Assembly: GCA_029204045.2 (NCBI GenBank)
Contig: CM055064.1
Span: forward strand, 5,148,669-5,212,668
From: Tillandsia leiboldiana
Taxonomy: Eukaryota; Streptophyta; Magnoliopsida; Poales; Bromeliaceae
Direction: 5' to 3'
Length of the DNA stretch: 64,000 nucleotides
The position numbers were made by a program, and so were the translations under genes. A model generated the notes under the pieces. That model made no database searches. It had not been told where the DNA came from and saw only the letters and a program-made list of their open reading frames with translations. This document shows, in pieces, positions 12,625-23,484 of the stretch (the first letter of the stretch is position 1; each line of letters begins with the position of its first letter).

Positions 12625-15162
12625 CTTGTATGAAAATGATGTGGCTTCAATGATGAGTATTGTAGAAGTTACTGTGAATCAACTTCTTGAGTAGCCAATG
12701 CGTATCGTAGAACTTTTTGAAGTAAGGTATATAGATGAGGCAGCAGCGATAAAGATATCTGTTAAACAAAGCAAATAATAATCAAGCATACAAAAGGATA
12801 AGCATAAATTATACTAACTACATGTGTATCCATCCAAAACCAAGTCTTCAAATGGCATGTATAATTATTCAGATGATAAATAAGTATTCATATGCAAAAA
12901 GCTTCGGAGTATACGGTTGGATCGATGCGGGGGCGGATGCAATGGCGTGAGGTGAGAAGCGTTCGGTGATGTTATGTGGCTTTCGGTGATGTTAAACCTG
13001 AATAAATTAATATTTATAATTAATAATTATTAAGCAATGAATAATAAATTATTTAATATATTATAAAGTTCTCAAATTTATAAGCTAGGGGAAAAAAGAG
13101 CACAGAAGTACAATTAGTACATATAACAGTTGGTCACTAACAAATAGCATCATCTCAAATTTAACCCTAAAAATATGGATAATTAAAACATAAAGTAGTC
13201 TAGTTGATTGTTGTTCGTAGAAGAAACCTAATTATTTGTTGGTTAAGTCCATTTTAAATCCACCAACTTGGCTCCAAAACCAATTCCCAGGCATCTCCTC
13301 CCACAGCTTTCTCGTAGAGGGAACTGGTGAGGCGGGTGAGATAGAGGCAGCTGAAGAGCAGTGAAGCAAAGGTGAGTTGTCTACTCAAGCTGACGAAACG
13401 TCTCGGCGCCAAACGCGGGGAGGCCTTTCAGGCTTCCCCCTTTAATGTATTGGTATAGATAGGGAGATTTCATTTGGATCAGTTACCTGTACAATAAACA
13501 TGAGAAATCCAGTGAATCTCCTTGAGATTCGCGATTTTTCGGATCACAATAAGATTGCCTTCTGCTGAAGGAGTCAGATGATTGGTCAACCTCCCAATGC
13601 TAAGAATCCCAGCAGATCATTTCTTTGAACCAAAATTGAAGGCAAATATTAAATAATTCCAAGCGATCATATCAACTTTAAAGAGTTCTGCAATAGTTGG
13701 TTTACACCCCCACAAATTCAATGAATCAAGTAAATTCTAATTATTTGACTTTTTCAGGTCAATGGATGCGAATCCGGGCCTAGAGATTTTGGCTAAATTT
13801 TTATTTGTCAGCTCCTAATGCATGATAATCAGCATGTTTATTACAACATTAAACTTACCATTAAGTTGGTTCTTCAATGACGACACAAACTCTCAAATAT
13901 CTGGAGAGCAAAACTGTTGTATATTGGATTCTGTAGCTATACTGTCAAGCATGTATCGTAGTTGAGCTTCTCTAGATCTATTTTTCAATGCGTGGTAAAA
14001 TTCATAAACAGAGCAAGCCTTGGTGTAATAGTAAAGTTGCTCTATTGCTGCGTGACTAACATGACATTAGATCATAAATACATACTTTCATGGGTATCTT
14101 GTGTGTGTGTGTTCGTGACATTGCATATATTTGATCCTCTTGAAGTCCTCCTACTTACATTGATTGGGACATACTTAATGCTAAGAGTTGTACCCTAAAA
14201 TCTTAGGATTGACATGTAAGGTCCCGTTTGGTTCGTTTGGGTCGGATATAAATCTAAGAGATATAAATTTTATAGAAAAGGAATAAACAGTTTGAGAAAA
14301 CCCAAAACAGACTAAGTAATTGTTAGTGAGTTCGTTATTAACCCGCGCAGCATATCATGATCGTCAAGCAGTTGGAAAGTAGATTTTAGACTAAACAGAA
14401 AACATCGATACCTTGAGGAAGTAGCTCGTCAATACGACAGTAAAAAATAGCACCAAAAGCACAACAAATGGTGTGAAAATTCTGAGGGAAGTAAGCAGTT
14501 CGGGACCCTATCATTCTCCAACTGCTCGTTGAGGCTGAGGGAGTGGGCCCAGCTGGATGTAGAGAGGACTTGGATTAAAATACCTCCTTTTAAAGCAAGG
14601 AAGCCCCAGCGCAGCAATTCTGGAACAACTATTCGGGCATGCCTCTTCTTCAGATGGTCCAGCAGCGCAGGAATGTTAGCTGCATTAAGTGACGCCGCCT
14701 ACTTCATCGAGTATCTGTGTACAATCCAGAATACAATTCAAAAGATCAGATAAAAAAGCCAAAAGAGTGACTCCCCCTACTGATGGAGAAGGGTTAACCT
14801 ACTTTGTTTGCTTCCAAATAAAACAGGACTTATCTGCCAAATTGATGATTCACCAGCAATATTAAACAGCTACATATTACATTGGTTCGTCGCGTAGCAT
14901 AAACCAATTAGTCTAATAGCGATGAGCAAAAATTGCAGAACCCAACACAGCTTCGGATATAGGGATTAACAGTTAAGAGAAAGCTTTAATGTACTGTGAA
15001 TTGTGCACATGCGGGAAATGCAACATCTATTGACAGCACAATCATAAAAGTAGCAATTAGCAACTTACAGGGAAATATCCTATATCATTATCCGAAATAG
15101 CTCATACTGAATCTCCCAATATCAACTACCTACATAAGGCATGATTATAGATACAAATTAAT
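12625..15162. other. Non-coding stretch between captured fragments
   Basis: Mostly AT-rich. The 12625-12700 part is the first copy of a 3'-flank block repeated at 18000-18914. A GC-richer patch at 13280-13450 contains CGGCGCCAAAC (13404-13414), which on the other strand reads as an E2F-like TTTGGCGCC site and may be a relocated promoter piece. At 14219 the sequence GGTCCCGTTTGGTTCG resembles a transposon end, but I see no partner end. No gene is recognised; the 14429-14753 open frames are not convincing. Confidence 0.4.
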
Positions 15163-15244
15163 GATTTTCCCATAACCTCCACAACCTCTCCAACACATGA
15201 GCCAAGCTCCTGAAGTAGCTGCAACTCCTCTCGGAGTATTCTCA
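15163..15244 (-). pseudogene. 26S proteasome ATPase RPT6 (regulatory subunit 8) exon fragment
   Basis: Read on the minus strand after a TTGCAG acceptor, the segment gives ILREELQLLQELGS, then CVGEVVEVMGKS. This matches the N-terminal coiled-coil/OB transition of plant RPT6, where LREELQLLQEPGSYVGEVVKVMGK is strongly conserved in the family. The reading degenerates right after MGKS, and no AAA-ATPase part (Walker A/B) is seen nearby. A P-to-L and a Y-to-C change are visible. It lies about 100 bp from kinesin-14 pieces on the same strand, so it is a relocated exon rather than a gene. Confidence 0.65.
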
Positions 15245-15339
15245 CTGCAATTTCAAAACACAGGACAAAAACAAAATTAAAGACATGTTAAGAAAAAAGG
15301 GCGTGTAAATAGATGAGCATTTTAACCATAAGCAACTCA

Positions 15340-15640
15340 CATTTATAAATCCATCATAGGCAGGGCAGCACCATATTTCATAAGAGGAATATTCCTATTG
15401 TGAAGCATCTTGATCAAAGACTTTATCAAATGTAAAGGAGTACTTTTGTGATGGAATAAAAATACAAATTGTTATCAACTTTGTTCTCCAACAAATAATT
15501 TCTGTAAACAATTTCACTAACTTGTAAGTAAGAAAAGAGACATAGAGATAAGAACTAACAATTATGCATCAAGTGAATGCCACGGCCAAGATATTCAGCA
15601 GACGCTGGATATGAAAGAGCAACCCCTTCTACCCCATTAA
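15340..15640 (-). pseudogene. Kinesin-14 motor-domain fragment (two exons)
   Basis: On the minus strand, exon A (about 15565-15627) reads VALSYPASAEYLGRGIHLMHN and exon B (about 15340-15451) reads QKYSFTFDKVFDQDASQ, then a TAG stop, then E.SSYEIWCCPAYDGF. Plant kinesin-14 motors carry YPTS.E..GRG.DL, followed by FTFDKVF....SQ and EISQLVQSALDGYK in the same order, with an intron here. The in-frame stop, the diverged tail and the absence of the P-loop (GQTGSGKT) exon show this is a broken copy. The real protein is a minus-end-directed microtubule motor. Together with the RPT6 exon on the same strand it forms a chimeric fragment cluster. Confidence 0.65.
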
Positions 15641-16799
15641 TGCAATAAATAATGGTACAAAAAGGATACAGAGAGAAACATAAGCTAGTAAAATGTTATC
15701 TCCAACAGTTTGACACAAATTGAATATGCAGGGTGACTCAAATCTGCATCTAAGATGACAGCATATAGACAGAAAACTGTTCAGTTAAGGAGTAATAAAA
15801 TACTAATGCAATGCAATCCAACAATTAATGCAAAGAACCATCTTATCTCTTAACAAAACAAAGAATGGAAAAATAAGCAGACACAATGGAGGGATATTAA
15901 ATGAAAAATAAGCAGACACAATTAATGAAAAATTTCCTTATGGAAAGCTTGGTCAAAAAGATGTTCATACAACAAAGTTACCTAAAACGTTTTCTGTGCA
16001 TAAAAGGTAACTTCGGATTCCTGTAAATAGTAGGTTTGTGATCAAATCTGACCGAATGAGTGCAAGTATGTGCTGCCCAAATTGGCTGCTCAAACATGAA
16101 ATAAATACTATTTGTGATCATGAATGCTCCTATAGAGAAGGTTAGTCCTCAAGAAATAAACTGATATAGATCCCCATAGATCAGATGCTATCTAGTAGAG
16201 AAAACGTGAAATTATAAGATGACAGAGAAAGTGTGAAAGTACCTAGAAGAGAACGAAGGCCACATAACCCTTCCTTTTAACCTAGTCAGAGAACACGGAG
16301 GGAAACTCGCAGAATATTGCATCAGATCATGCGCAGAGCAGCATTTACATATCCAGACAAATTGCAGCCAACAATAGAAGCAGTAAGTTACTTCCCTACT
16401 AACTCATACCAGGGGAAAAAACGGAACTTCCATTTGCCAAAAGCAGAAGTACACAATAAACCAAGCCTTAAGAACATAAATTACCCATGCATCATCAAGT
16501 AGGAACACCAACACCAAAGCGTTAAAAACACGTAACCTAGATATGATTTATAATACATGAGGAGCCTTTAATTTATTCAAAAGAATCAATAAAACTGATT
16601 TCTTTTATTTCATTTTTAGCCCAGAAAACTTAGCTTCTTAAAGCAAGGAAAAATTGAGAGCACTAAGAACTAACTAAGTGAAAAGTTGTTTACCTTATTA
16701 ATACAGCTGATAGAAATGTTGTTCATCTTATTAAAACAGCATTATTTACTTTGGAGAATAAAAGAACTATATCTTCCTTGACTCCGCAGACACCGCATC
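15641..16799. other. AT-rich non-coding stretch
   Basis: A segment at about 15805-15850 (ATGCAATCCAACAATTAATG) recurs at 19303-19345 near the LTR, again showing local duplication. No gene is recognised; the open frame at 16317-16502 has no features I can assign. Confidence 0.4.
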
Positions 16800-17200
16800 A
16801 AGTCAGTTGATATCAACTCATGGTAGGGTGTGTAATCAAGAGATCTTATGCATCCCCTCTGCACTTTCTTTTAGTAATTGCTAGCTTGTACTTCGTTAGA
16901 TTGAAGTCTTTTTTAGAGAAGGGTGCTAAAAAGAATGACCACTCCATTGCAAAGCGATATGAGAAGTTCTATAATCAAACATCCATATTGGGGTTGATTT
17001 ATGAGAAGACGATGACATCCTCCTGCTCATCAATTCCCGAATCCACCTATATATGTAGGTTTTTCTTAGTAATACGATTATGCCATCACCTTGTCATAAA
17101 TCAACCCCAACATGAATACATGTCGGAAGAAGCTCTATCATACAAATCTAGCAATGGTGGCCATTCCACAGCTCTCCATCCTGATTCAGGTAGTACATTC
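16800..17200. repeat. Dispersed duplicate, copy 2 (with foldback)
   Basis: Second copy of the 11380-11750 block. The foldback arms are at 16988-17018 and 17080-17110, with 31 positions and about four mismatches. It is a small hairpin element of about 123 bp carried within the duplicate. Confidence 0.8.
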
Positions 17201-17760
17201 ACTATATTACTGCACTCTAAAGCCCAAATCCCATTCAAGGTACGGAATTTCCATCAATTGTTGGGAAAATAAGGACAGAAGAGCTTGTCCCCTAAAAAGA
17301 GTGAAATGGAAGTAGGAAAAAGGCATAAACTCAAAGGTAAAAAAATTGTACCAAACTCTGCGCTCCTACAACCAAGGCCAAGCTCCAAAGCTTTCTCCTT
17401 GAGATCAACTCCACCAACTAAGCCTCTTCCATTTACAGGATTCTCAATTGCTGGAGATGGATCAAAAACCCTCCTGGATTTATTGCCCAATCCAAATCGA
17501 GATACTACCACCAAGCAGCTTGGGTTCTTGTCAGTTAAAGCACAAGATCCCATCTTTAGACTTGGCTCCTCTTTACTTCCATAGCCTAAGAAGAAATAAA
17601 GTGGAAAAGAACACAGGGAAATTTTGTATAAAAGGGAAAAAGCTGGTGTGTAATGGGGAAAAAATTACAAAAGGATATGTGGGTTGTACTTGGGCTGGTG
17701 TAAAATGAGCAGAGATTGAAAAACTCTCCTGTTTGCCCCTGAAGCTCTCATGGTTGTCGT
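17201..17760. other. Open but unassigned segment and block T copy 1
   Basis: Both strands are open across about 17260-17580. The plus-strand frame is Pro/Ser/Lys-rich. I recognise no family, so I do not call a gene. The block starting AAGCTGGTGTGTAATGGGG (about 17640-17738) is repeated at about 18347-18441. Confidence 0.35.
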
Positions 17761-17769
17761 GTACAATCC

Positions 17770-18514
17770 AATTAAGGAAGATACTGAGGAAGCAACTGCA
17801 GGATAAACTGTATATATATATATATATATATACATTTGCAAGCAAAGGTTTTTCATCATGGTTTAGCACCACCAAGTAGATAACCTGAAACACCAGACAT
17901 CAACCAAGATCATAAGAACATTCGGGAAAAAATTATGAAATTCTGAACTCATGAAAGAAAACCTCCCAATATTCTAAAAGCAACTCTTGCAATATACAAC
18001 TGTTTAGCTTGTATGAAAATGATGTGGCTTCAATGATGCGTATTGTAGAAGTTACTGTGAATCAACCTCTTGAGTAGTCAATGTACTCATTTAGCAGTTA
18101 ACTATGTAAATCTCCATCCATACAATGCATTCCTATTGGGGTACATCTGCAAGCAAAGGTTTTTCATCATGGCTTAGCAGCACCAAGTAGATAACCTGAA
18201 ACACCAGACATCAACCAAGAGCATAAGAACATGGGGAAAAAAATTATGAAATTCTGAACCGAGGGAAGAAAACCTCCCAATATTCTAAAAGCAACTCCTG
18301 CAATATATATAATTCAACAGTTTTCTAAAAGCAACTCCTGCAAAAAAGCTGGTGTGTAATGGGAAAAAAATTACAAAAGGATATGTGGGTTGTACTTGGG
18401 CTGGTGTAAAATGAGCAGAGATTGAAAAACTCTCCTGTTTGATGCCTGAAGCTCTCATGATTGTCATGTACAATCCAATTAAGGAAGATACTGAGGAAGT
18501 AACTGCAGGATAAA

Positions 18515-18600
<86 letters not shown>

Positions 18601-19275
18601 TTGCAAGCAAAGGTTTTTCATCATGATTTAGCAGCACCAAGTAGATAACCTGAAACACCAGACATCAACCAAGATCAGAAGAACATTCGGAAAGAAATCA
18701 TGAAATTCTGAACTCATGGAAGAAAACCTCCCAATATTCTAAAAGCAACTCTTGCAATATACAACTGTTTAGCTTGTATGAAAATGATGTGGCTTCAATG
18801 ATGCGTATTGTAGAAGTTACTGTGAATCAACTTCTTGAGTAGTCTGGCATTAACTGCCGTGCTTCAATGATGCGTATTGTAGAAGTTACTGTGAATCAAC
18901 TTCTTGAGTAGTCAATGTACTCATTTAGCAGTTAACTATGTAAATCTCCATCCATACAATGCATTCCTATTGGGGCACATCTGGAAGCAAAGGTTTTTCA
19001 TCATGGCTTAGAAGCACCAAGTAGATAACCTGAAACACCAGACATCAACCAAGAGCATAAGGACATGGAAAAAAATTTATGAAATTCTGAACCGAGGGGA
19101 AAAAACCTCCCAATATTCTAAAAGCAACTCCTGCAATATATATAATTCAACAGTTTTCATCATGGTTTAGCAGCACCAAGTAGATAACCTGGAACACCAG
19201 ACACCAACCAAGAGCATAAGAACATTCAAAAAAAAATTATGAAATGCTGAACGCATGGAAGAAAACCTCCCAATA
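17770..19275. repeat. Amplified TRB-flank blocks
   Basis: A block from the intron upstream of the TRB exon (GCAAGCAAAGGTTTTTCATC to CATCAACCAAGATCATAAG) occurs at about 11957-12140 and again near 17774-17970, 18148-18282, 18480-18742, 18980-19115 and, partly, 19157-19275. A block from the 3' flank (TTTAGCTTGTATGAAAATG to CTTCTTGAGTAG) occurs at 12619-12693, 18000-18078 and 18766-18842, with a partial copy at 18860-18914. The exon itself is missing from every extra copy. This points to local tandem duplication with internal deletion. Confidence 0.85.
18517..18598. repeat. (AT)n microsatellite
   Basis: About 40 AT units inside one of the amplified blocks. The sister block at 17810-17831 has only about 11 units, so the tract expanded after duplication. 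Confidence 0.95.
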
Positions 19276-19405
19276 TTCTAAAAGCAACTCTTGCAACCAA
19301 GCAATGCAATCCAACAATTAATGCAGAGGACCATCTTATATATACAACTGTTTAGCTTGTATTTTAATCCATCCTTGTCGTTCCAATCTGCAGGCTGAGG
19401 GAATG

Positions 19406-22400
19406 TGTCACGCCCCGGAACCCGGGCTCGCCAACAGATCCGCCGTGCACATGGGATTTCCCGAGTACACGAAGCGCTGGTAACCTGCTCCGATATAATA
19501 TAAACAATAAAAGAGCATAATACAGAGCTGAAGTGGAAGAACCACATAGTATCTCAGACTGGAACTACTAATAAAGCTGTAATAAGTACAATAATCTCCC
19601 AGCTCACCAAAATAGTACATCCAGCTGGCGAAAGCCAGACCTAGAATAAAAGAAGAATACCACAGTCTGAGTAAAGGGTGCAGCATCTATCTAACATCTC
19701 TCAGTCTCCCAGGAGATCTATCTATTCAGCGATCCCCTTACCTCGATCAACTGCCGATGGCCTAGCAGCTCCCGCAGACGACTCTGCAAAAATAAAGGAG
19801 AAGAAAGAAACAGAAAAGAATAATGGGGGTGAGAACTACCAGATAAACTAGTAGCCTCCCCTAGTGGGCAAAAACCTCAACTCTGACGCACCCACTAGGA
19901 CTACTAGAGGCCAGAAAGGAATAAGTGGTAAAGCTGTAAACAGAACTGCTGAATAAAGGGAAACCACCACTAGTATGCCTCTAAATGTCATGTAGCATGA
20001 AATGACTGTATGCAACAATACCAAACATGCCTGCCTGAAATAACTCAGTCTTGTGTCACTGGTACTGCCTGCTGTGCCTTGCCAAATCGGGTATGCTGGC
20101 CAATGCATAACACCGATGGGGATAGTGTTTGCCAAATCGGGTATGCTGGCCAACGCATGACACCGATAGGGAATAGTGTTTGCCAAATTGGGTATGCTGG
20201 TCAACGCATAACACCGATAGGGGATAGGAGTCTCAAGGACTCAAAGTCTGTCTGTAACACACTCCGGAGTGGCACTCGAGGGGAGCGACCCACACGAGTA
20301 AATATCTCAGTAATAAGTATCAGAAGTGCCATAAAACAGCAGGACTGGATCATGACTATGATCAAAGTGGGAAAAACTATCCACTAAAGAAAACCCCGAT
20401 CTGATGCCATAGTACTTAACAAGTGGGAAAACTATCCACTAAAGAAAACCCCGATCTGATGCCATAGTACTTAACAAGTGGGAAAACCACCCACTAGGAT
20501 AACCCGATCCTCAGCTGGTGCAAACTAGACCAGACTCATCCCTAATCTGATGCAAGGATAAATATCTGATCGACCGCCTACTGTCCGCGGTCACCGCAAC
20601 ACCCCACAAGTTTATAATCTAACATAACCTTGGCTATACTATTCCAAACCCCTGCTCATACTCGAGCGACAAGCAACTGAAAGCAAAAGAGAGTAATAAA
20701 ACATGTCAAGTCTTAATATGATAGTGTAGCAATAAATAGTGGCCCTACCTGATGTCCGGGCATGCATGCAACTGTCTTTATTTTAAAAGTTGTAAAATAG
20801 TGTCAAAGATTTAAAAAGATTGATTTACTGAATAAAAGTCATTTGCATGCGAGATTATAGCCTTTGTCTCAATCACAGTGTCCCAATATAAGTCATCATA
20901 TCATCTGTGGGGTTATATTAATTTTTAGGAGAGTTCGTCCCAGCGGTTCTCATCAATTGTCCTGTTAGTAGTCCTGTTAGTAGTCCTGTTAGTAGTCCCA
21001 ATAGTACTCATCAATTTAGTTTGTCCCAATTTTTCTCATCAATTGTCATATTAGTTTGTCCCAATTGTTCTCATCAATTGTCATATTAGTTTGTCCCAAT
21101 TGTTCTCATCAATTGTCATATTAAATTTTAGGGGAGTTCCAGTAATCCCAGTGAGCTTGTCAAAAATGAGGTAAGCAACAACCGCCCACCTCGAACAGCT
21201 CAAATCACACCCAGATAGTCTCCTGGCTGTCCACAGTCCCCTAGAACTGCTGTCTGCCGAGAACGGTGCCCTACAGCAACACACATTGCACAGGGTGTAA
21301 CTATATTATTCATAAAAATACAGCTTTTGCTATTTTTCAAATAGCACGAAAAGAGAGGAGTTTTTCACCTCTGTATAGTGCTCAGAAAAATCCAGAAAAA
21401 TTACGGTTGCGTTCCTCGCGAAGAGTAGATCAAAATCGACTCTTTGAACGCCTCGATCTGATGCTCCTACGCCAAGATAAAAATCGGAGAAGTTGACACT
21501 GTCCAGAAATTTCCACAGCAAAAAGGGGGGTCAAAGAGACCTCGGGAAACGTGCCAAAAGTACGAAATGGAGCAAAGTGATCAACACGGAAATCGAAGCC
21601 TTACCTCTTAGGAACGCGCTGTCGCAAAAATCGTCCAAAAATTCCTCCTGGTTAGCCCACAGGGAATTTTCGACGGAACTGCGACGGGAAATGGGCCGAC
21701 AAAGAAAACCGTCGCAGTGCGCCGCGTCGCAGATAACTCACTAACTGTAACTCCAAAAATTCTGAGATTTGGAGGAGAGAGAGAAGAGAGAGAGAGGAAG
21801 AAATTTCGTAGAGGGCACTTTCTCTGGTTCTCTCTCTAAGGGCTCGAAAACCGATGTGCAAAGAGAGGGGGGTGGGGGGCCCTATTTATAATGGGCTGAG
21901 GCTCCACACAGGATCGGATCCGAACAGGAAACACCGAAACGGGCCAACCAAAACGTGCCACGTGTCCACAAAACAGGGAACAGCCTGTGCAAGGGCCACT
22001 CAGAGGACGCCACGTGTCCACGTGGAGCACGGGCCCGGTCCCCGCGCCGGGTCTTCCGGAAGATGTCGGCCAATCCGGGTGTGCCACGTGTCACCCTCCC
22101 ACGCGCTTCTAGAAGCAGGCGAACCAATGGGGAAGCGCCACGTGGAAAGGGGGTATTCGGTGCTCCCGGTGCACGCCAGGCCCATGGACCGCGCACCAGG
22201 GCCGCGCGCCTCCGCGCTCTGCCGCTGTGCCGCCGCTGCGCCGCTGCCTGCCGCCGTGCGCCGCCGCCCGCCGCCGCTCGCCGCTCGCCGCCGGCGGCCG
22301 GAACAGTAATTCCGGCCGGCGGTTACTGTTCCGGTGAACTGTACCAAGTGCCGAAAAAATAAAGCAAATATACCATTTCGATCGTTTTCGCGCGCTGAGT

Positions 22401-22599
22401 CCAAATCCGACGTCCATTTTGCCAAATTCCCATCCGAAATTTTTCCGAAAGCTCCCGGAAAATTCCATTTGCTCCGATTTTCGCGCAGAGTCTATATTAA
22501 ATATCCAATTTCGATTCTACAAGCTCCGCTTCACCGGATAAGCTCCCTACAGTCACTGTTTAATGTTGCACAGTTCCTGCGGGAGTCCGGATCATCACA
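19406..22599 (-). repeat. 3' LTR of the Ty3/gypsy element (about 3.2 kb)
   Basis: On the minus strand the LTR begins TGTGATGATCCGG at 22599, immediately after the polypurine tract, and ends GGGGCGTGACA at 19406, giving TG...CA ends. A TATA-like ATAAATAGG lies at about 21882-21891, followed by a CT/GA-rich leader. A very GC-rich stretch occupies 22180-22330. Only one LTR is in the window, so the borders rest on the TG/CA ends and the polypurine tract. Confidence 0.75.
20080..21125. repeat. Three sets of tandem repeats inside the LTR
   Basis: Set 1, 20080-20228: three units of about 50 bp (TGCCAAATCGGGTATGCTGG core). Set 2, about 20367-20480: two full units of about 54 bp plus a partial (GTGGGAAAACTATCCACTAA core). 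Set 3, about 20967-21123: GTAGTCCTGTTA triplets followed by three units of about 35 bp (TTTGTCCCAATTGTTCTCAT core). Confidence 0.85.
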
Positions 22600-22611
22600 T
22601 TCTCCCCCACT
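22600..22611 (-). other. Polypurine tract of the Ty3/gypsy element
   Basis: AGTGGGGGAGAA on the minus strand lies directly before the LTR start. It is the usual plus-strand primer site for LTR retrotransposons. Confidence 0.8.
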
Positions 22612-22652
22612 AAAAAGAGTTTCGTCCTCGAAACGAGACTAAACAATAATCC

Positions 22653-23484
22653 TCAGTCCGATGTCTCGAATAAGTAGGGGTGAGCATCCCTCATCTCCGA
22701 CTCGAGCTCCCATGTAGCCTCGCGCTCGTCATGATTGCTCCATTGGATCTTCACATAGGGAATGGCCCGACTGCGTAATTCTTTCACCTCTCGATCCAGA
22801 ACTCGCAGTGGGCGTTCTTCATACCTCAAATCCTCGCTGATCTCAAGCGGTGTGAAGTCGATGACGTGCGATGGGTCGAAGATATACTTCCTCAAAGTAG
22901 AAACATGAAATACATCATGGACACCAGCAAGCCTTGGAGGAAGTGCGAGTCGGTAGGCAACTGGCCCGATACGCCCCAATACCTCAAAGGGTCCAATATA
23001 TCGGGGGCTAAGTTTCCCACGAATGCCGAACCTCCTGATTCCTTTGGACGGCGAGACTTTCAGGGATACATGATCTCCAACCTGAAATTCTAAGTCTCGT
23101 CGCCGAATGTCGGCATAGCTCCTCTGTCGGTTTTGGGCGGTCTGAAGATGCTTTCGAATCACCCGGACCTTCTCTTCTGCCTCTATCAAGACATCTGGTC
23201 CCAAGGTCCGTCTCTCGTCTACGTCCCTCCAATAAAGTGGTGATCGACACTTGCGTCCATACAATACTTCAAACGGAGCCATCTGAATGCTCGCTTGAAA
23301 GCTATTTGTTGTACGCGAATTCAGCCAAAGATAAATGCCGAATCCACCCTCTGCCGAAATCCAAGACACAAGCCCTCAGCATGTCCTCCAGGATTTGTAT
23401 CGTCCGTTCTGACTGTCCATCCGTCTGCGGATGAAAAGCAGTACTGAACCTAAGTTCAGTCCCCAAGGCTGTTTGCAAACTCCT
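22653..23484 (-). pseudogene. Ty3/gypsy integrase C-terminal part with chromodomain-like end
   Basis: The main open part, 23369-22653, contains MAPFEVLYGRKCRSPLYW, typical of the end of the integrase catalytic core in plant Ty3/gypsy elements. VGDHVSLKVSP and GKLSPRYIGPFEVL (the GPY/F module) follow, then VHDVFHVSTLRKY, and finally IQWSNHDEREATWE, which resembles a chromodomain. The upstream part to 23484 is out of frame with this piece. It also carries remnants of the catalytic Glu region (HPQTDGQSERT-like on inspection of the other frame). Confidence 0.8.

Noticed and set aside
14219..14330. GGTCCCGTTTGGTTCG as a transposon terminus
   Set aside because: No inverted partner or target-site duplication could be found nearby.
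17254..17584. About 99-codon open frames on both strands
   Set aside because: No recognisable family, no splice context, and both strands are open; not enough to call a gene.
20080..20228. Evenly spaced direct repeats that could suggest a CRISPR-like array
   Set aside because: The units are contiguous tandem repeats without unique spacers, inside a plant LTR.
22000..22468. Long Arg/Ala/Pro-rich open frames on both strands in GC-rich DNA (also 52546-53043)
   Set aside because: They lie in LTR sequence; GC-rich DNA leaves many frames open by chance.
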